DNA of 64,000 nt from NCBI RefSeq assembly GCF_000306235.2, contig NZ_AKWZ02000002.1:124001-188000 (forward strand), written 5' to 3'. The notes under the pieces were generated by a model, which worked only from the letters and a program-made list of their open reading frames with translations, ran no database searches and was not told the DNA's origin. This document shows positions 1-10,443 of the stretch, one piece after another. Numbering within the stretch: position 1 is the first letter of the stretch; the number at the start of each line of letters is the position of its first letter. Source of the DNA: Leptospira fainei serovar Hurstbridge str. BUT 6 (GTDB lineage Bacteria > Spirochaetota > Leptospiria > Leptospirales > Leptospiraceae). The position numbers and the translations under genes are program-made.

Positions 1-210
1 ACCGTGATACGCGGGAATGTGTATATAAAGGCAAAAGGTTCGCAAGCGATGGGCGAATATGCCACTTATTATGAAAAAGATGAGACGATCTATTTGGAAG
101 GAAATCCTCGTGTGGATCGGGCCGGCAAGATTTTACGGGCGGGAAAAATCCTCTTTTATCCTAGGGAAGGCCGGGCGATTCTGACGGAAGGAGTCCATCT
201 AGGAAATTAG
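1..210 (+). CDS. lptA: LptA/OstA-like LPS transport protein, C-terminal part
   Basis: The reading frame is open at the window edge, so only the last 69 codons are present. The residues show the repeating beta-strand pattern of OstA/LptA proteins (GNVYIKAKG, then EYATYYEKDETIYLEGNP, then ILFYPREGRAILTEG), in which short strands alternate with Gly-Asn turns. In this family the periplasmic protein bridges inner and outer membrane and carries lipopolysaccharide. The next gene, seven bases on, is the cognate ATPase lptB, which supports the call. The true start and any signal peptide lie upstream of the window. Confidence 0.75.
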   Translation, partial: TVIRGNVYIKAKGSQAMGEYATYYEKDETIYLEGNPRVDRAGKILRAGKILFYPREGRAILTEGVHLGN

Positions 211-217
211 GAGACGC

Positions 218-943
218 ATGGGTAAGACAATCCGTTGCCAGAACCTCGTAAAGATATATAATAAACGCAAGGTCGTTGACGGGGTCACCTTCGATATTCG
301 GAAAGGAGAAGTCGTAGGATTATTAGGCCCCAACGGGGCAGGCAAGACTACTTCCTTTTATATGTCTGTAGGCTTCGTGCAACCCGATTCGGGTCATGTA
401 TTCATAGACGACCAAGACGTAACAGAGTTTCCGATGCATACACGCGCGAAGTTAGGAGTCGGATATTTGGCTCAAGAAGCTTCTATTTTTCGTAAGCTCA
501 CTGTCGCTGAGAATTTGGAAGCCATCCTAGAAACGTTAAAAATTCCTAGAAGCGAAATCATTAGAAGAAGAGACGAATTGCTGTTAGAGCTTCAAATTAT
601 GCGCGTTGCCAATCAAAAAGGGTATACGCTTTCGGGCGGAGAGCGAAGAAGATGCGAAATCGCCCGCTCACTTGTTACGAATCCCGACTTTATCCTTCTT
701 GACGAACCTTTTGCAGGGGTGGATCCTATAGCCGTTAAGGATATTCAAACGGTAATAAATAGCCTAAAGGAAAAAGGATTAGGAATACTTATCACCGACC
801 ATAATGTGCGAGAGACGTTAAAAATAACGGATCGAGCTTATATAATGCATAGCGGGAAAATTTTGATCGCCGGAACACCGAAGGAACTTGTGAACGATAA
901 AGAAGCGAAGCGAATGTATTTGGGCGAGGATTTTAAACTGTGA
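218..943 (+). CDS. lptB: LPS export ABC transporter ATPase LptB
   Basis: This 241-residue ABC ATPase has Walker A GPNGAGKT at 37-44, signature LSGGE at 138-142, Walker B FILLDEP at about 158-164 and the switch histidine in ITDHN. The residues after the signature (RRRCEIARSL) and the FAGVDPIAV stretch after Walker B are typical of LptB rather than of other ABC ATPases. LptB powers extraction of LPS from the inner membrane together with LptF/LptG, which are not in this window. It follows the lptA end by seven bases, and its stop overlaps the rpoN start by 4 bp, so lptA-lptB-rpoN is probably one transcript, an arrangement also common in proteobacteria. Confidence 0.95.
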   Translation: MGKTIRCQNLVKIYNKRKVVDGVTFDIRKGEVVGLLGPNGAGKTTSFYMSVGFVQPDSGHVFIDDQDVTEFPMHTRAKLGVGYLAQEASIFRKLTVAENLEAILETLKIPRSEIIRRRDELLLELQIMRVANQKGYTLSGGERRRCEIARSLVTNPDFILLDEPFAGVDPIAVKDIQTVINSLKEKGLGILITDHNVRETLKITDRAYIMHSGKILIAGTPKELVNDKEAKRMYLGEDFKL

Positions 944-2370
944 ATTTAAATCACCAACTCGTCCAAAAGCAAACTCAGAAACTGGTAATGACTCAGGACC
1001 TTCGCCAGTCCATCGAGCTATTGCCGCTTTCAACGGTCGAACTTGCGGATAGAATCAGCGCCGAGTTGGTGGAAAATCCTATGTTGGAGGAGGAAGCCTC
1101 TTCCGAAAGAAGCAAAAACCCGGAATTATATTCGGTAGACGATCTTCGAAGAAAAGAAAAGAACGATTTCTTAAAAAACTCGGATGTCGGCTGGCAAGAA
1201 TCGTTCAGCATAGATAGACCGCAAACTCGCGGCTCGGATGCTTCCGATCGAAATCAAAAATATATAGAATCCTCGCCCAATACTCAATCACTGTCGGAAC
1301 ATCTTCTTTGGCAATTGCGCATTTCCTCGTTAAAAGGAAAGGAAATGGAAATCGCCGAAATGCTTATTTCGATGCTGGACGACCGAGGATTCATTCCCCA
1401 AACTCACGAAAAACTGGCCGCAGAGATCGGAGTGAGCGTCAAGACGATTCGAAAGGTTTTGGATCAGATTCACCAGTTGGATCCTCTTGGAATCGGTGCA
1501 AGCGATATCCAACAGACGTTGTTAGTACAAGCTAGAATTTTAAAACCGGAAGACGTTAAACTCCACGACTTAATCGAGAATCATTTGAAAGATCTGGAAA
1601 AACTGGATTACAAAGGAATTTCGAAGAAGATGGGAATTCCCGTGGAAAATGTCGAAGCGATGGCTGCAGAAATTAAGAAATTAGAGCCTTTTCCAGCCAC
1701 TTTGTACACCCCTAAAAAACCGGATTATATACTTCCGGACGTTATCGTAAGGGAGATCGGCGGCGAGTTTAATATTCTGCTAAACGACGAATGGCTTCCG
1801 AAACTGAAAATTAATAAAGAATATAAGGGTTTCTTAAAGAAAGGCGCAAAAGATTCGGATCGAGAATATATTTCCACTAAGTTAAGTTCCGCCGAATGGT
1901 TGATTCGTTCCGTCAATCAGCGCCGGCAAACTTTATACAGGGTCGTATCGGCAATCATAGAACTCCAAACCGAATTCTTTCGGAAAGGAGTTCGCTTTCT
2001 AAGGCCGCTTACTCTAAAGGATATCGCGGAAAGACTGGAATTACACGAATCCACCGTATCTAGAATCACTTCGAATAAATATGTTCAGACTTCTTGGGGA
2101 ATTCTAGAGTTAAAATGGTTTTTCTCTTCCGGGCTTAAATCCAAAAGCTCCGAAGGTGGAATGGAATCTTCCAAAACGATCCACGATATGATTCGAAATT
2201 TAGTAAAGGAAGAAGATCCTGAAAATCCGTTATCCGATCAGGAAATTGTGGAGCATATCGAGAAAAAAGGGATCGAAATCGCAAGACGAACGGTTGCAAA
2301 ATACCGCAAAATTTTAAGAATACTTCCATCGAACCAAAGAAAGAAAGTTAAATCTTTGGAGGCAAGATAG
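940..2370 (+). CDS. rpoN: RNA polymerase sigma-54 factor RpoN
   Basis: The 476-residue protein carries the three expected regions. The Gln/Leu-rich activator-interacting N-terminus (QTQKLVMTQDLRQSIELL... ENPMLEEE) covers about 10-50, a core-binding region fills the middle, and a helix-turn-helix (LKDIAERLELHESTVSRI) precedes the RpoN box ARRTVAKYRK at about 448-457. The start is a GTG overlapping the lptB stop. Sigma-54 recognises -24/-12 promoters and needs AAA+ activators, one of which (NtrX-like) lies five genes away at 5375-6718. The acidic linker at about 50-110 is poorly conserved, as is usual for the family. Confidence 0.96.
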   Translation: MNLNHQLVQKQTQKLVMTQDLRQSIELLPLSTVELADRISAELVENPMLEEEASSERSKNPELYSVDDLRRKEKNDFLKNSDVGWQESFSIDRPQTRGSDASDRNQKYIESSPNTQSLSEHLLWQLRISSLKGKEMEIAEMLISMLDDRGFIPQTHEKLAAEIGVSVKTIRKVLDQIHQLDPLGIGASDIQQTLLVQARILKPEDVKLHDLIENHLKDLEKLDYKGISKKMGIPVENVEAMAAEIKKLEPFPATLYTPKKPDYILPDVIVREIGGEFNILLNDEWLPKLKINKEYKGFLKKGAKDSDREYISTKLSSAEWLIRSVNQRRQTLYRVVSAIIELQTEFFRKGVRFLRPLTLKDIAERLELHESTVSRITSNKYVQTSWGILELKWFFSSGLKSKSSEGGMESSKTIHDMIRNLVKEEDPENPLSDQEIVEHIEKKGIEIARRTVAKYRKILRILPSNQRKKVKSLEAR

Positions 2371-2374
2371 GTCG

Positions 2375-3311
<937 letters not shown>

Positions 3312-3337
<26 letters not shown>

Positions 3338-3578
3338 TGAAAATAGTACGGGTATGCATGCGCGCCCCGCTTCGGTCTTCGTAAATTGTGCGTCAAAATT
3401 TCCCTGCGAAGTTTTGGTTTCTAAGGAAGGCGTAGAAGTCAACGGAAAGAGTATTATGGGATTGATGATGTTGGCGTTAGCACCCGGACAAGAATTTTCC
3501 ATCAAAGCTACGGGGGAAATGGAAGGGGAGGCGATAGACGCTTTATCCAGGCTTGTCGTCGACGATTTTGCGATATGA
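3312..3578 (+). CDS. ptsH: Phosphocarrier protein HPr
   Basis: This is an 88-residue HPr starting at a TTG inside the end of hprK. The phosphoenolpyruvate-derived phosphoryl site is H16 in GMHARPAS, and the HprK target serine is S47 in NGKSIMGLMML. Both sites are intact, so the protein can in principle be both a carrier and a kinase target. No enzyme I or EIIA gene lies nearby. The setting next to rpoN suggests a regulatory (nitrogen-PTS-like) role rather than sugar uptake; this is inference. The stop overlaps the following kinase start by 4 bp. Confidence 0.93.
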
Positions 3579-5368
3579 ATCTTTTTCCTTTTAGGAATGA
3601 GGAAAATCGCTATTATCTACGCGATCTCCTTATCCTTTTCGGCGTCATCGTTGTCGCGATAATTTCAGCGGAACTGCTTCACTTTCGGCGATCCGATGAA
3701 TCTACCTTCGTGGATCGAGTCCTAGTATATATCTATTATACGATCCCTTTATTCGCTCTCGCTCTCGCAATTTCCTATTTATATAGGAATAAGAGAAATT
3801 TAGAGACCGGGAGATTGAGAAGTTCGATTCGATATCGACTGTCTTTAGCTTTCCTATTTGTGGCAATGCTTCCGTCGATTCCGGTATTCTTTCTTTCCTC
3901 GAACGTAACGAGTCGTTTATTCGAAGGCTTTTACGGGCTCGATATCGGTCAAGCTTTGGATGCCGGCGAATACTTCATTGCGAAGGAGGTTCAGGAAGAT
4001 CGCAAGGATCTACTGATAAAGGCACATCTACTTCAAAATCTCGTAAAAAAGGAAAATACGAATACCAATCTTCTTACTTTGCGCGCACATGAATTGAATC
4101 TGATTTCAAACCCGGGATATTATATAGGATGGTACGAGCGAGAGACTCCCGTTATAGAAAATCACTCGTTACGACTTCCTCCTGACCGCTCCGGATTTGT
4201 TCCTCTGAACGGAGAAACTATTCTAGAAAATCTCTCCGTAAATCCCGCGCATTCCTATTACTTTCTGAAAGTTCCGTCCTACGATCCGACCAAATATCTA
4301 CTTATCGGAAAAAGAATCTTTGTCGGGGATGAGGAGAAAGCATATTCGATTTTAAACACTAGAAAGAATTATCATAAAGCCGATCTTGCTAAAGAAAAAC
4401 TTCCTTATGAACTCAGAATCACCATTAGTCTTATGATTATCATCGTTTTTCTACTTTCGATTTTCTTTTCTTTGGTCTTTGCCCGAAAAATTTCTCGTCC
4501 GATTATCGATTTAGCGAACGCTACCCAGAAAGTTTCCTTGGGCGATACCGATATCAATCTTCCTTTAACGGAAGGAGGAGAGATCGGAGCTTTAGTGGAA
4601 TCCTTCAATCAAATGGTTAAGGATTTAAAGTCCAAAAATCGCGAATTGATGCATATCCAACGCGTAGCCGCCTGGAAGGAAGTCGCGCAAAGAATGGCGC
4701 ACGAAATTAAGAACCCGTTGACCCCCATCCAACTCTCAGCAGAACGAATCCGGAGAAAATTGGATTCCAGTGTTCCATTACCGTTTCACGAAATCGTAAA
4801 AAAAGGAACGGAGACAATCGTCGGCCAAGTAAAAATATTGGAGCATTTGGTAAACGAATTCTCGGAATTCGCCAGGATGCCTGCGCCGAGGTTGATCAAC
4901 CAGAATTTGGAACCGATTATACTGGAAAGTGAGAAACTTTACGAACACACTCCGGGAATTCAAATCGAATTGAATCTATCTAAGAATTTACCTGAAATAT
5001 TTTTGGATAAAAAATTATTCTTAGGAGTAATGAATAATCTATTTAAGAATGCCGTAGAGGCAATCGAGAGAAAAAAAGCTAAAGGGGAATTAGGAGCAAA
5101 CGCGGGAAGAATTCGCGTATCAACCAGACTCGAAAGAAGAATCATGCGAAAGTCGGTCGTATTAACGATGGAGGATAACGGCACCGGAATACCCGTCGAA
5201 TACCGAGCTAAAGTTTTCGAACCGTATTACTCTACAAAGGAAGAACATACCTCCGGGATCGGACTTGCGATAGTTCAAAAAACAGTGATTGACCATAGCG
5301 GTCATATCTCCGTAGATTTATCCGAGCTGGGCGGTTGCAAATTTCGAATCGAACTGCCTGTTGCCTAA
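3575..5368 (+). CDS. NtrY-type membrane sensor histidine kinase
   Basis: This 597-residue kinase has several hydrophobic N-terminal segments (about 17-40, 50-68 and 85-105), an extracytoplasmic loop and another membrane segment at about 283-305. A HAMP linker (ISRPIIDLANATQKVSLGD) follows. The dimerisation domain has phospho-acceptor H376 in AHEIKNPLTPIQLSAERI, a form characteristic of NtrY. The ATPase domain has N-box NNLFKNAVEAIE, G1 EDNGTGIP and G2 SGIGLAIV. It overlaps ptsH by 4 bp and ends six bases before the response regulator, so the two form a pair. The signal sensed cannot be read from the sequence. Confidence 0.9.
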   Translation: MNLFPFRNEENRYYLRDLLILFGVIVVAIISAELLHFRRSDESTFVDRVLVYIYYTIPLFALALAISYLYRNKRNLETGRLRSSIRYRLSLAFLFVAMLPSIPVFFLSSNVTSRLFEGFYGLDIGQALDAGEYFIAKEVQEDRKDLLIKAHLLQNLVKKENTNTNLLTLRAHELNLISNPGYYIGWYERETPVIENHSLRLPPDRSGFVPLNGETILENLSVNPAHSYYFLKVPSYDPTKYLLIGKRIFVGDEEKAYSILNTRKNYHKADLAKEKLPYELRITISLMIIIVFLLSIFFSLVFARKISRPIIDLANATQKVSLGDTDINLPLTEGGEIGALVESFNQMVKDLKSKNRELMHIQRVAAWKEVAQRMAHEIKNPLTPIQLSAERIRRKLDSSVPLPFHEIVKKGTETIVGQVKILEHLVNEFSEFARMPAPRLINQNLEPIILESEKLYEHTPGIQIELNLSKNLPEIFLDKKLFLGVMNNLFKNAVEAIERKKAKGELGANAGRIRVSTRLERRIMRKSVVLTMEDNGTGIPVEYRAKVFEPYYSTKEEHTSGIGLAIVQKTVIDHSGHISVDLSELGGCKFRIELPVA

Positions 5369-5374
5369 CCGAAT

Positions 5375-6718
5375 ATGAAAATTTTCATCGTAGACGACGA
5401 GCTCGAAATCAGAAAATCCCTCAAGGATATCTTGGAGGATGAACATTACGAAGTTGAGCATTTCTCGAACGGCAGATCTTTTCTGAAACAACTTAAGTCG
5501 GAACGACCCGCTCTCGTACTTTTAGACGTTTGGTTGGGAAAAGAAGACGGGCTTACGCTTTTGGATGAATGCAAGAAAATTTACCCGACATTACCCGTTC
5601 TAATGATTTCGGGTCATGGAACGATCGAATTAGCCGTGCAGGCGACTAAGAAAGGTGCGGTTGATTTCCTCGAAAAACCGCTATCGATTAATAAGGTGTT
5701 AGAAGCGGTGGAAGGAGCTATTGTCGGCCAAGGGAAGGCTGAAATTCCGGAAGTAAAACTGGAATACGATGAAATTTTAGGAAGCTCGCCCCCGATACAA
5801 AAGGTCAAGTTTGCAATCGCCCAAGCCGCAGCAACGAACGCGCGCGTTTTCATCTACGGAGAAAACGGAACAGGTAAAGAATTGGTCGCGAGAACTATAT
5901 TCAAAAACTCGAAACGAAGAGATCAAGCTTACGTTGAAGTAAATTGCGCCGCAATTCCCGAAGAGCTAATCGAATCGGAATTGTTCGGGTATGTGAAGGG
6001 AGCCTTTACCGGAGCAACAGAATCAAGAATCGGGAAATTTGAAGCCGCAAACGGAGGAACTTTATTCTTAGACGAAATCTGTGATATGTCCTTATCCACC
6101 CAAGCAAAAGTACTTAGAATTCTCCAAGAGCAGCGATTCGAAAAATTGGGAAGTATCGAGACAATTTCAGTAGACGTTCGAATTATTGCCGCGACGAATA
6201 TACCTGTCGAAGAAGCGATCAAGGAAGGCAAATTTCGGGAAGATCTTTACTATCGATTGAACGTAATCCCTATAGTAATTCCTCCTCTGCGAGATCGTAA
6301 ATCCGATATCCCGTTACTGGTCGACCACTACGTCGCACTCACTTTAGCTGAAAATAATTTACCCCCTAAAAAAATAGAGAACGAGGCAATTTCGATTCTT
6401 GAGAATCATTTTTGGCCGGGTAACATTAGAGAACTGAAAAACGTCATCGAGCGTCTTTGCATTATGACCGTGGGCGATACGATTCGATCTCAAGACGTCA
6501 AAGATTCGCTGACAGGTTTCTTAAAAGCGAACGATCTAGTCGAAAAAGGCGATTTTAAACGAGCCAAAGAGGAATTTGAAAGGCAGTACATAGTTAAAAC
6601 TTTGCAGATGAACGAAGGCAACGTCTCGAAAACGTCCAAAGCCCTCGGTATAGAACGATCGCATCTTTACCGCAAAATGAAATCTCTCGCGATCCAAGCG
6701 GAGGATATCCATGACTGA
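5375..6718 (+). CDS. NtrX/NtrC-family sigma-54-dependent response regulator
   Basis: The 447-residue protein has three domains. A receiver domain has the acidic pair D7-D8 and phospho-acceptor D51. An AAA+ domain has Walker A GENGTGKE, the sigma-54 contact loop GAFTGA at about 209-214, Walker B GGTLFLDE and an arginine-rich sensor region. A C-terminal Fis-type helix-turn-helix (NVSKTSKALGIERSHLYRKM) completes it. The receiver and AAA+ arrangement and the NtrY-like partner favour the NtrX subfamily. It probably activates promoters read by the RpoN encoded three genes upstream; its targets are unknown. The stop overlaps the next gene by 8 bp. Confidence 0.93.
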   Translation: MKIFIVDDELEIRKSLKDILEDEHYEVEHFSNGRSFLKQLKSERPALVLLDVWLGKEDGLTLLDECKKIYPTLPVLMISGHGTIELAVQATKKGAVDFLEKPLSINKVLEAVEGAIVGQGKAEIPEVKLEYDEILGSSPPIQKVKFAIAQAAATNARVFIYGENGTGKELVARTIFKNSKRRDQAYVEVNCAAIPEELIESELFGYVKGAFTGATESRIGKFEAANGGTLFLDEICDMSLSTQAKVLRILQEQRFEKLGSIETISVDVRIIAATNIPVEEAIKEGKFREDLYYRLNVIPIVIPPLRDRKSDIPLLVDHYVALTLAENNLPPKKIENEAISILENHFWPGNIRELKNVIERLCIMTVGDTIRSQDVKDSLTGFLKANDLVEKGDFKRAKEEFERQYIVKTLQMNEGNVSKTSKALGIERSHLYRKMKSLAIQAEDIHD

Positions 6719-7559
6719 CGCTCCGACTTTTCTCCGTGAATTGAAGGGCATTCTACAGGACCTTAGATTCCTAATTAAGAAGGAAGATTTTCCAATTCTT
6801 CGGAAACAGGGAGAGCCGGATCCTCAAACTATGGAAATGGTCTGGAAAGAAAATTGGAATTTTGAATCGTCATTTGCCGAACCAGGAACCGCAACGCAAG
6901 TCCGTGGAGTTCAGGTAAGAATACCTCCGAAGGAACAAGATAGAAATTTTTCCTGCAAACTCTGTCCGGAGCGCTTAAGTGCTGTGCGTCACTTTATCGT
7001 TCGCGGAAGAAAGAAAGTTTTGGTTCTTCACTATACGGGCGAATTTCAGCCGAATAAACCCTCCTATGCTAAGACTTCGCCTCAAAGAATCTTTAGAACT
7101 CCGGAAGCGGAGAATTTATTCGACCGGATGATTCAAAAGGAATTCGGATTTTCAATGCGGGAATTTTATTATCAAGAATATCCGGCCTGCCTTTTTTCTC
7201 AGGATCGTTCCAGCGAACTCGACTGGAAACGAAGGGTTGAAAATTGCCAACTTCACGTAAAAGAAACCGTCCTAAAAGAAGGAATCAAAGGCATTATATT
7301 GCTCGGGGCAGCGGCAACGCTGGCATTCGGAAAAGAAGAGGCAGCTAAGTTACTAGGGAAGACGGTAGAGTTCGAACCGGGCATTCCAATGGTTATATTA
7401 CGTTCTCCTGAAGCAATTCTCGCGTCGGAGCACAAAAGAAAAGAAGCCTTACCGGAAACCGTCGAGTTTCAAGAGGCAAAGAAAAAGGAAATCGAAGTCA
7501 AGGAAAGTGTTCTTTCCCAATTGAATCGGTTTCACCAAGAGGTTAAAGATCGGATTTGA
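6711..7559 (+). CDS. Uracil-DNA-glycosylase-fold protein, divergent family 4-like
   Basis: The 282-residue protein keeps a spaced cysteine set like the 4Fe-4S ligands of family 4 uracil-DNA glycosylases: C82 and C85 (CKLC), C160 (YPACLFSQD) and C179 (ENCQLHV). C179 is followed by the family helix and strand ending in GIILLGAAATLAFG. The usual catalytic GEAPG motif is absent; at the corresponding place the sequence reads LHYTGEFQPNKPSY. The residues before C82 (about 80) form an unrelated charged extension. It sits between ntrX and priA with overlaps on both sides. A DNA-related role is plausible, but glycosylase activity is doubtful. Confidence 0.6.
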   Translation: MTDAPTFLRELKGILQDLRFLIKKEDFPILRKQGEPDPQTMEMVWKENWNFESSFAEPGTATQVRGVQVRIPPKEQDRNFSCKLCPERLSAVRHFIVRGRKKVLVLHYTGEFQPNKPSYAKTSPQRIFRTPEAENLFDRMIQKEFGFSMREFYYQEYPACLFSQDRSSELDWKRRVENCQLHVKETVLKEGIKGIILLGAAATLAFGKEEAAKLLGKTVEFEPGIPMVILRSPEAILASEHKRKEALPETVEFQEAKKKEIEVKESVLSQLNRFHQEVKDRI

Positions 7560-9499
7560 TTCGTTACGCCGAAATCGCTTTTGACCTTCCGATTCAAGAA
7601 GACACCTTCACTTACGAAGTTCCGCCGGAAACACCTATCGGAGTCCGCGTAAGAGCGCGATTGAGAGGCCGCAAAGAAGAAGGCATCGTGATGTCCGTTC
7701 ACTCGAACGAACCGAGTTACAAGGTTCTTCCGGTTGAAAAAATTATAGATAAGATTCCGATCATCACGGACGAACAGATAAAGCTCGCATATTGGATGAA
7801 GGAGCAGTATCTTTCCTCTTTGGGTGAATGCATTCATAAGATGATTCCCAAAGGAAGAAGGCATTCTAAGGCCGTCTTCGATCGAGAAGAAGCCGAATCT
7901 CAGCCATTACCGTTAAACGACGAGCAAAAAAAAGCGTATGAGAATATCAAAAGCGATTTTGGTAAAGACGCAGTCCATCTACTTTTCGGAATTACGGGAA
8001 GCGGAAAAACGGAGATTTATCTACATTTAATCGGAGATTTATTAAGAAAAAGTGATAAAGGCGTCTTGCTTTTGGTACCGGAAATCGGATTAACGTACCA
8101 TATTATTCGAAAACTCGAAGCAGTGTTTCCGGGACAAATCGCGCTATTGCATTCCGCATTGAAAGTTTCGGAACGATTTAAAGCGTACATGGATTTATTG
8201 CATGGCAAGAAGAGAATCGCAGTAGGAACACGATCGGCGGTTTTCGCGCCGGTTCCAAAACTCGGCCTAATCATCATAGACGAGGAACACGACGGTTCTT
8301 TCAAGGAACATTCGTCGCCTAGATACCACGCCCGCCAGGTGGCGCTCCAACGGTGTAGAGAGAGTAAAGCCGTCTTAGTTTTGGGCTCGGCAACTCCCGC
8401 GTTGGAAGTCTATCATTTGGCCGTCACAGGTAAAATCGGTTTACAAATCCTAAGTAAGCGCCCCGGAAAAGCAAAACCGCCTCTTGTGAGGATTGTGGAA
8501 AATAGAAAGGATTCCCGACTTATAAGTTCTGATCTAAGCTTTGCCATAAAACAACGCCTAGATCGAAAAGAACAGGTCATTCTTCTCTTAAACAGACGCG
8601 GTTACAGCCCTTTATTATATTCCGAAAATGAAAAGTCTTACGTTCCCTGTCCCAACTGCACGTCCCATCTTTGCTTTCATAAAAAAGGATCCGTCGTTTG
8701 CCATCTTTGCGGTTATACGGATTCTTTAGCACATATAGAAGCGATCCGAGGAGAAAAGTTAGTATTGCTGGGGACCGGCACTCAAAAATTGGAAGAACAT
8801 TTATTAGAAGCATTCCCAGGCTCGAAGATCGAACGTCTTGACCAAGATTCGATCCAAGATCGGTCCTTGTTAACGGAAGTGATAGGTCGACTCGTTCATG
8901 GAGAAATCGATATTCTGACGGGAACTCAAATGATTTCCAAAGGATTAGACGCGGGAAGAGTTACTTTGGTCGGAGTTTTAAATGCAGGAATCGGTTTAGG
9001 GCTTCCTGATTTTAGAGCCGGAGAACGAGTTTTTTCCCTGCTGACACAAGTTGCCGGGCGAGCAGGAAGAGCAGATTTACTCGGTGAAGTCATTATCGAA
9101 ACTCATACGCCGGACCACCCGATCATTCGAATGGCCATCGATCAGAATTACGTAAAATTTTACGAATCGGAACTGCCGATTCGAAGAGAACTGTTCTATC
9201 CTCCATATTCAAGATTGATCCGAATCCTCTCCAGATCGCCGGATGAACAAGCGTCTCTAAAAACGATCGATGCAGTCTCTACGATCCTTAAACGTCATCT
9301 ACCGGATCCTAATACGATCCTTCTCGGCCCTGCGCCTTGTCCTTTTTATAAGATAGATAAAAACTTTAGGAATCATTTACTTATCAAAACCACTGCTCAG
9401 AATAAATGGAGAGAAGTATTGCGGGAGGAAGTAAGAAAGATAAAAATTCCTAAAAACGTTTACTTAGAATTGGATTTTGATCCAGTGGACCTCGTCTGA
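7556..9499 (+). CDS. priA: Primosomal replication restart helicase PriA
   Basis: This is a 647-residue superfamily 2 helicase, shorter than the roughly 730 of E. coli. It has the N-terminal 3'-DNA-end-binding domain, Walker A GITGSGKTE, the DEEH box (IIDEEHDGSFK), motif III GSATPALE and C-terminal helicase motifs (GTQMISKG, QVAGRAGR). The zinc region contains only two CxxC pairs, C365-C368 and C382-C385. The outer pair of cysteines found in most PriA proteins is replaced (YSENEKS before and HIEAIRGEK after). Start is a TTG overlapping the previous stop. PriA reloads the replisome at stalled forks. Confidence 0.94.
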   Translation: MIRYAEIAFDLPIQEDTFTYEVPPETPIGVRVRARLRGRKEEGIVMSVHSNEPSYKVLPVEKIIDKIPIITDEQIKLAYWMKEQYLSSLGECIHKMIPKGRRHSKAVFDREEAESQPLPLNDEQKKAYENIKSDFGKDAVHLLFGITGSGKTEIYLHLIGDLLRKSDKGVLLLVPEIGLTYHIIRKLEAVFPGQIALLHSALKVSERFKAYMDLLHGKKRIAVGTRSAVFAPVPKLGLIIIDEEHDGSFKEHSSPRYHARQVALQRCRESKAVLVLGSATPALEVYHLAVTGKIGLQILSKRPGKAKPPLVRIVENRKDSRLISSDLSFAIKQRLDRKEQVILLLNRRGYSPLLYSENEKSYVPCPNCTSHLCFHKKGSVVCHLCGYTDSLAHIEAIRGEKLVLLGTGTQKLEEHLLEAFPGSKIERLDQDSIQDRSLLTEVIGRLVHGEIDILTGTQMISKGLDAGRVTLVGVLNAGIGLGLPDFRAGERVFSLLTQVAGRAGRADLLGEVIIETHTPDHPIIRMAIDQNYVKFYESELPIRRELFYPPYSRLIRILSRSPDEQASLKTIDAVSTILKRHLPDPNTILLGPAPCPFYKIDKNFRNHLLIKTTAQNKWREVLREEVRKIKIPKNVYLELDFDPVDLV

Positions 9500-10443
9500 T
9501 GAAAATCGCATTCTTTGGGACGCCGGAACATTCGGCTAAACTTCTTTCTTCTCTCTTAGAAGAGAAAGATATCGAAATCCTATTCGTAGTCACTAATCCG
9601 GATCGTCCAAAAGGGCGCAGTAAAACCCCGAGCCCTAGTCCGGTAAAAGAAATTGCACAAAATGCCGGAATACCCGTATTTCAATTCGAATCGATTAAAA
9701 GGGAAAGGGAAAAAGCCGTGCAAGAATTTTCCAAATTTCCTGCCGAGTTATACGTAGTCTTCGCCTATGGGTCGATCCTGCCAAAAGAAGTCTTTCAATT
9801 TCCTAAATTCGGCTCGATTAACTTACACGGATCGCTTCTACCCGATTTGCGAGGCGCCTCGCCGGTGCAAACTGCTCTTTGGAAAGGATACTCTAAGACA
9901 GGTATCAGTATTCAATATATCGGGGAGGGCATGGACGAAGGGGACATCATTCAAGAAAAAGAAATTTCGATTTCGATGGAAGATGACACGGGCACACTGA
10001 TGGATAAAATTACCCAGGCCGGGATCGAATGCCTTAGGCAGCTACTCAAAGGAAGTAGAACGGAATTCTTTCCGGCGATCGGACAAGACCATTCTAAAGC
10101 AACCTATTGTACGAAACTGAAATCGGAGGATCGAATTTTGGATTTTACTCTTCCTGCAATCGACGTACATAATCGAATTCGAGCCTTAGCTCCCGATCCC
10201 GGTGCGGTTTGCAGTTTTCGAGATAAACGCCTGGTTCTGCGAAAAACGATTTGGACCGATATCTTGGAAGAGCCGACTTTACCTGGAAGATTGAAACGAA
10301 TGGACAGAAAAGGCCTTCTTTTTCAGTGTGGAGATGGTCGATTCTTGGAAGTCATCTCTCTTCAACCGGAGAATAAGAACCGCATGAGTGCGGCGGATTT
10401 CCTGAACGGCTTCCGCATCACAGAAGAGGACCGGTTCCAGTGA
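9499..10443 (+). CDS. fmt: Methionyl-tRNA formyltransferase
   Basis: This 314-residue enzyme transfers a formyl group from 10-formyl-tetrahydrofolate to initiator Met-tRNA. The catalytic Asn-His-Asp set is visible in INLHGSLLPDLRGASP and in the downstream GMDEGDII. The N-terminal Rossmann-like start (MKIAFFGTPEHSAKLL) and the C-terminal beta-barrel tRNA-binding domain (from about 205) are complete. It starts at an ATG overlapping the priA stop (TGATG). No def gene is beside it, although priA-def-fmt is a common order elsewhere. Confidence 0.94.
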   Translation: MKIAFFGTPEHSAKLLSSLLEEKDIEILFVVTNPDRPKGRSKTPSPSPVKEIAQNAGIPVFQFESIKREREKAVQEFSKFPAELYVVFAYGSILPKEVFQFPKFGSINLHGSLLPDLRGASPVQTALWKGYSKTGISIQYIGEGMDEGDIIQEKEISISMEDDTGTLMDKITQAGIECLRQLLKGSRTEFFPAIGQDHSKATYCTKLKSEDRILDFTLPAIDVHNRIRALAPDPGAVCSFRDKRLVLRKTIWTDILEEPTLPGRLKRMDRKGLLFQCGDGRFLEVISLQPENKNRMSAADFLNGFRITEEDRFQ

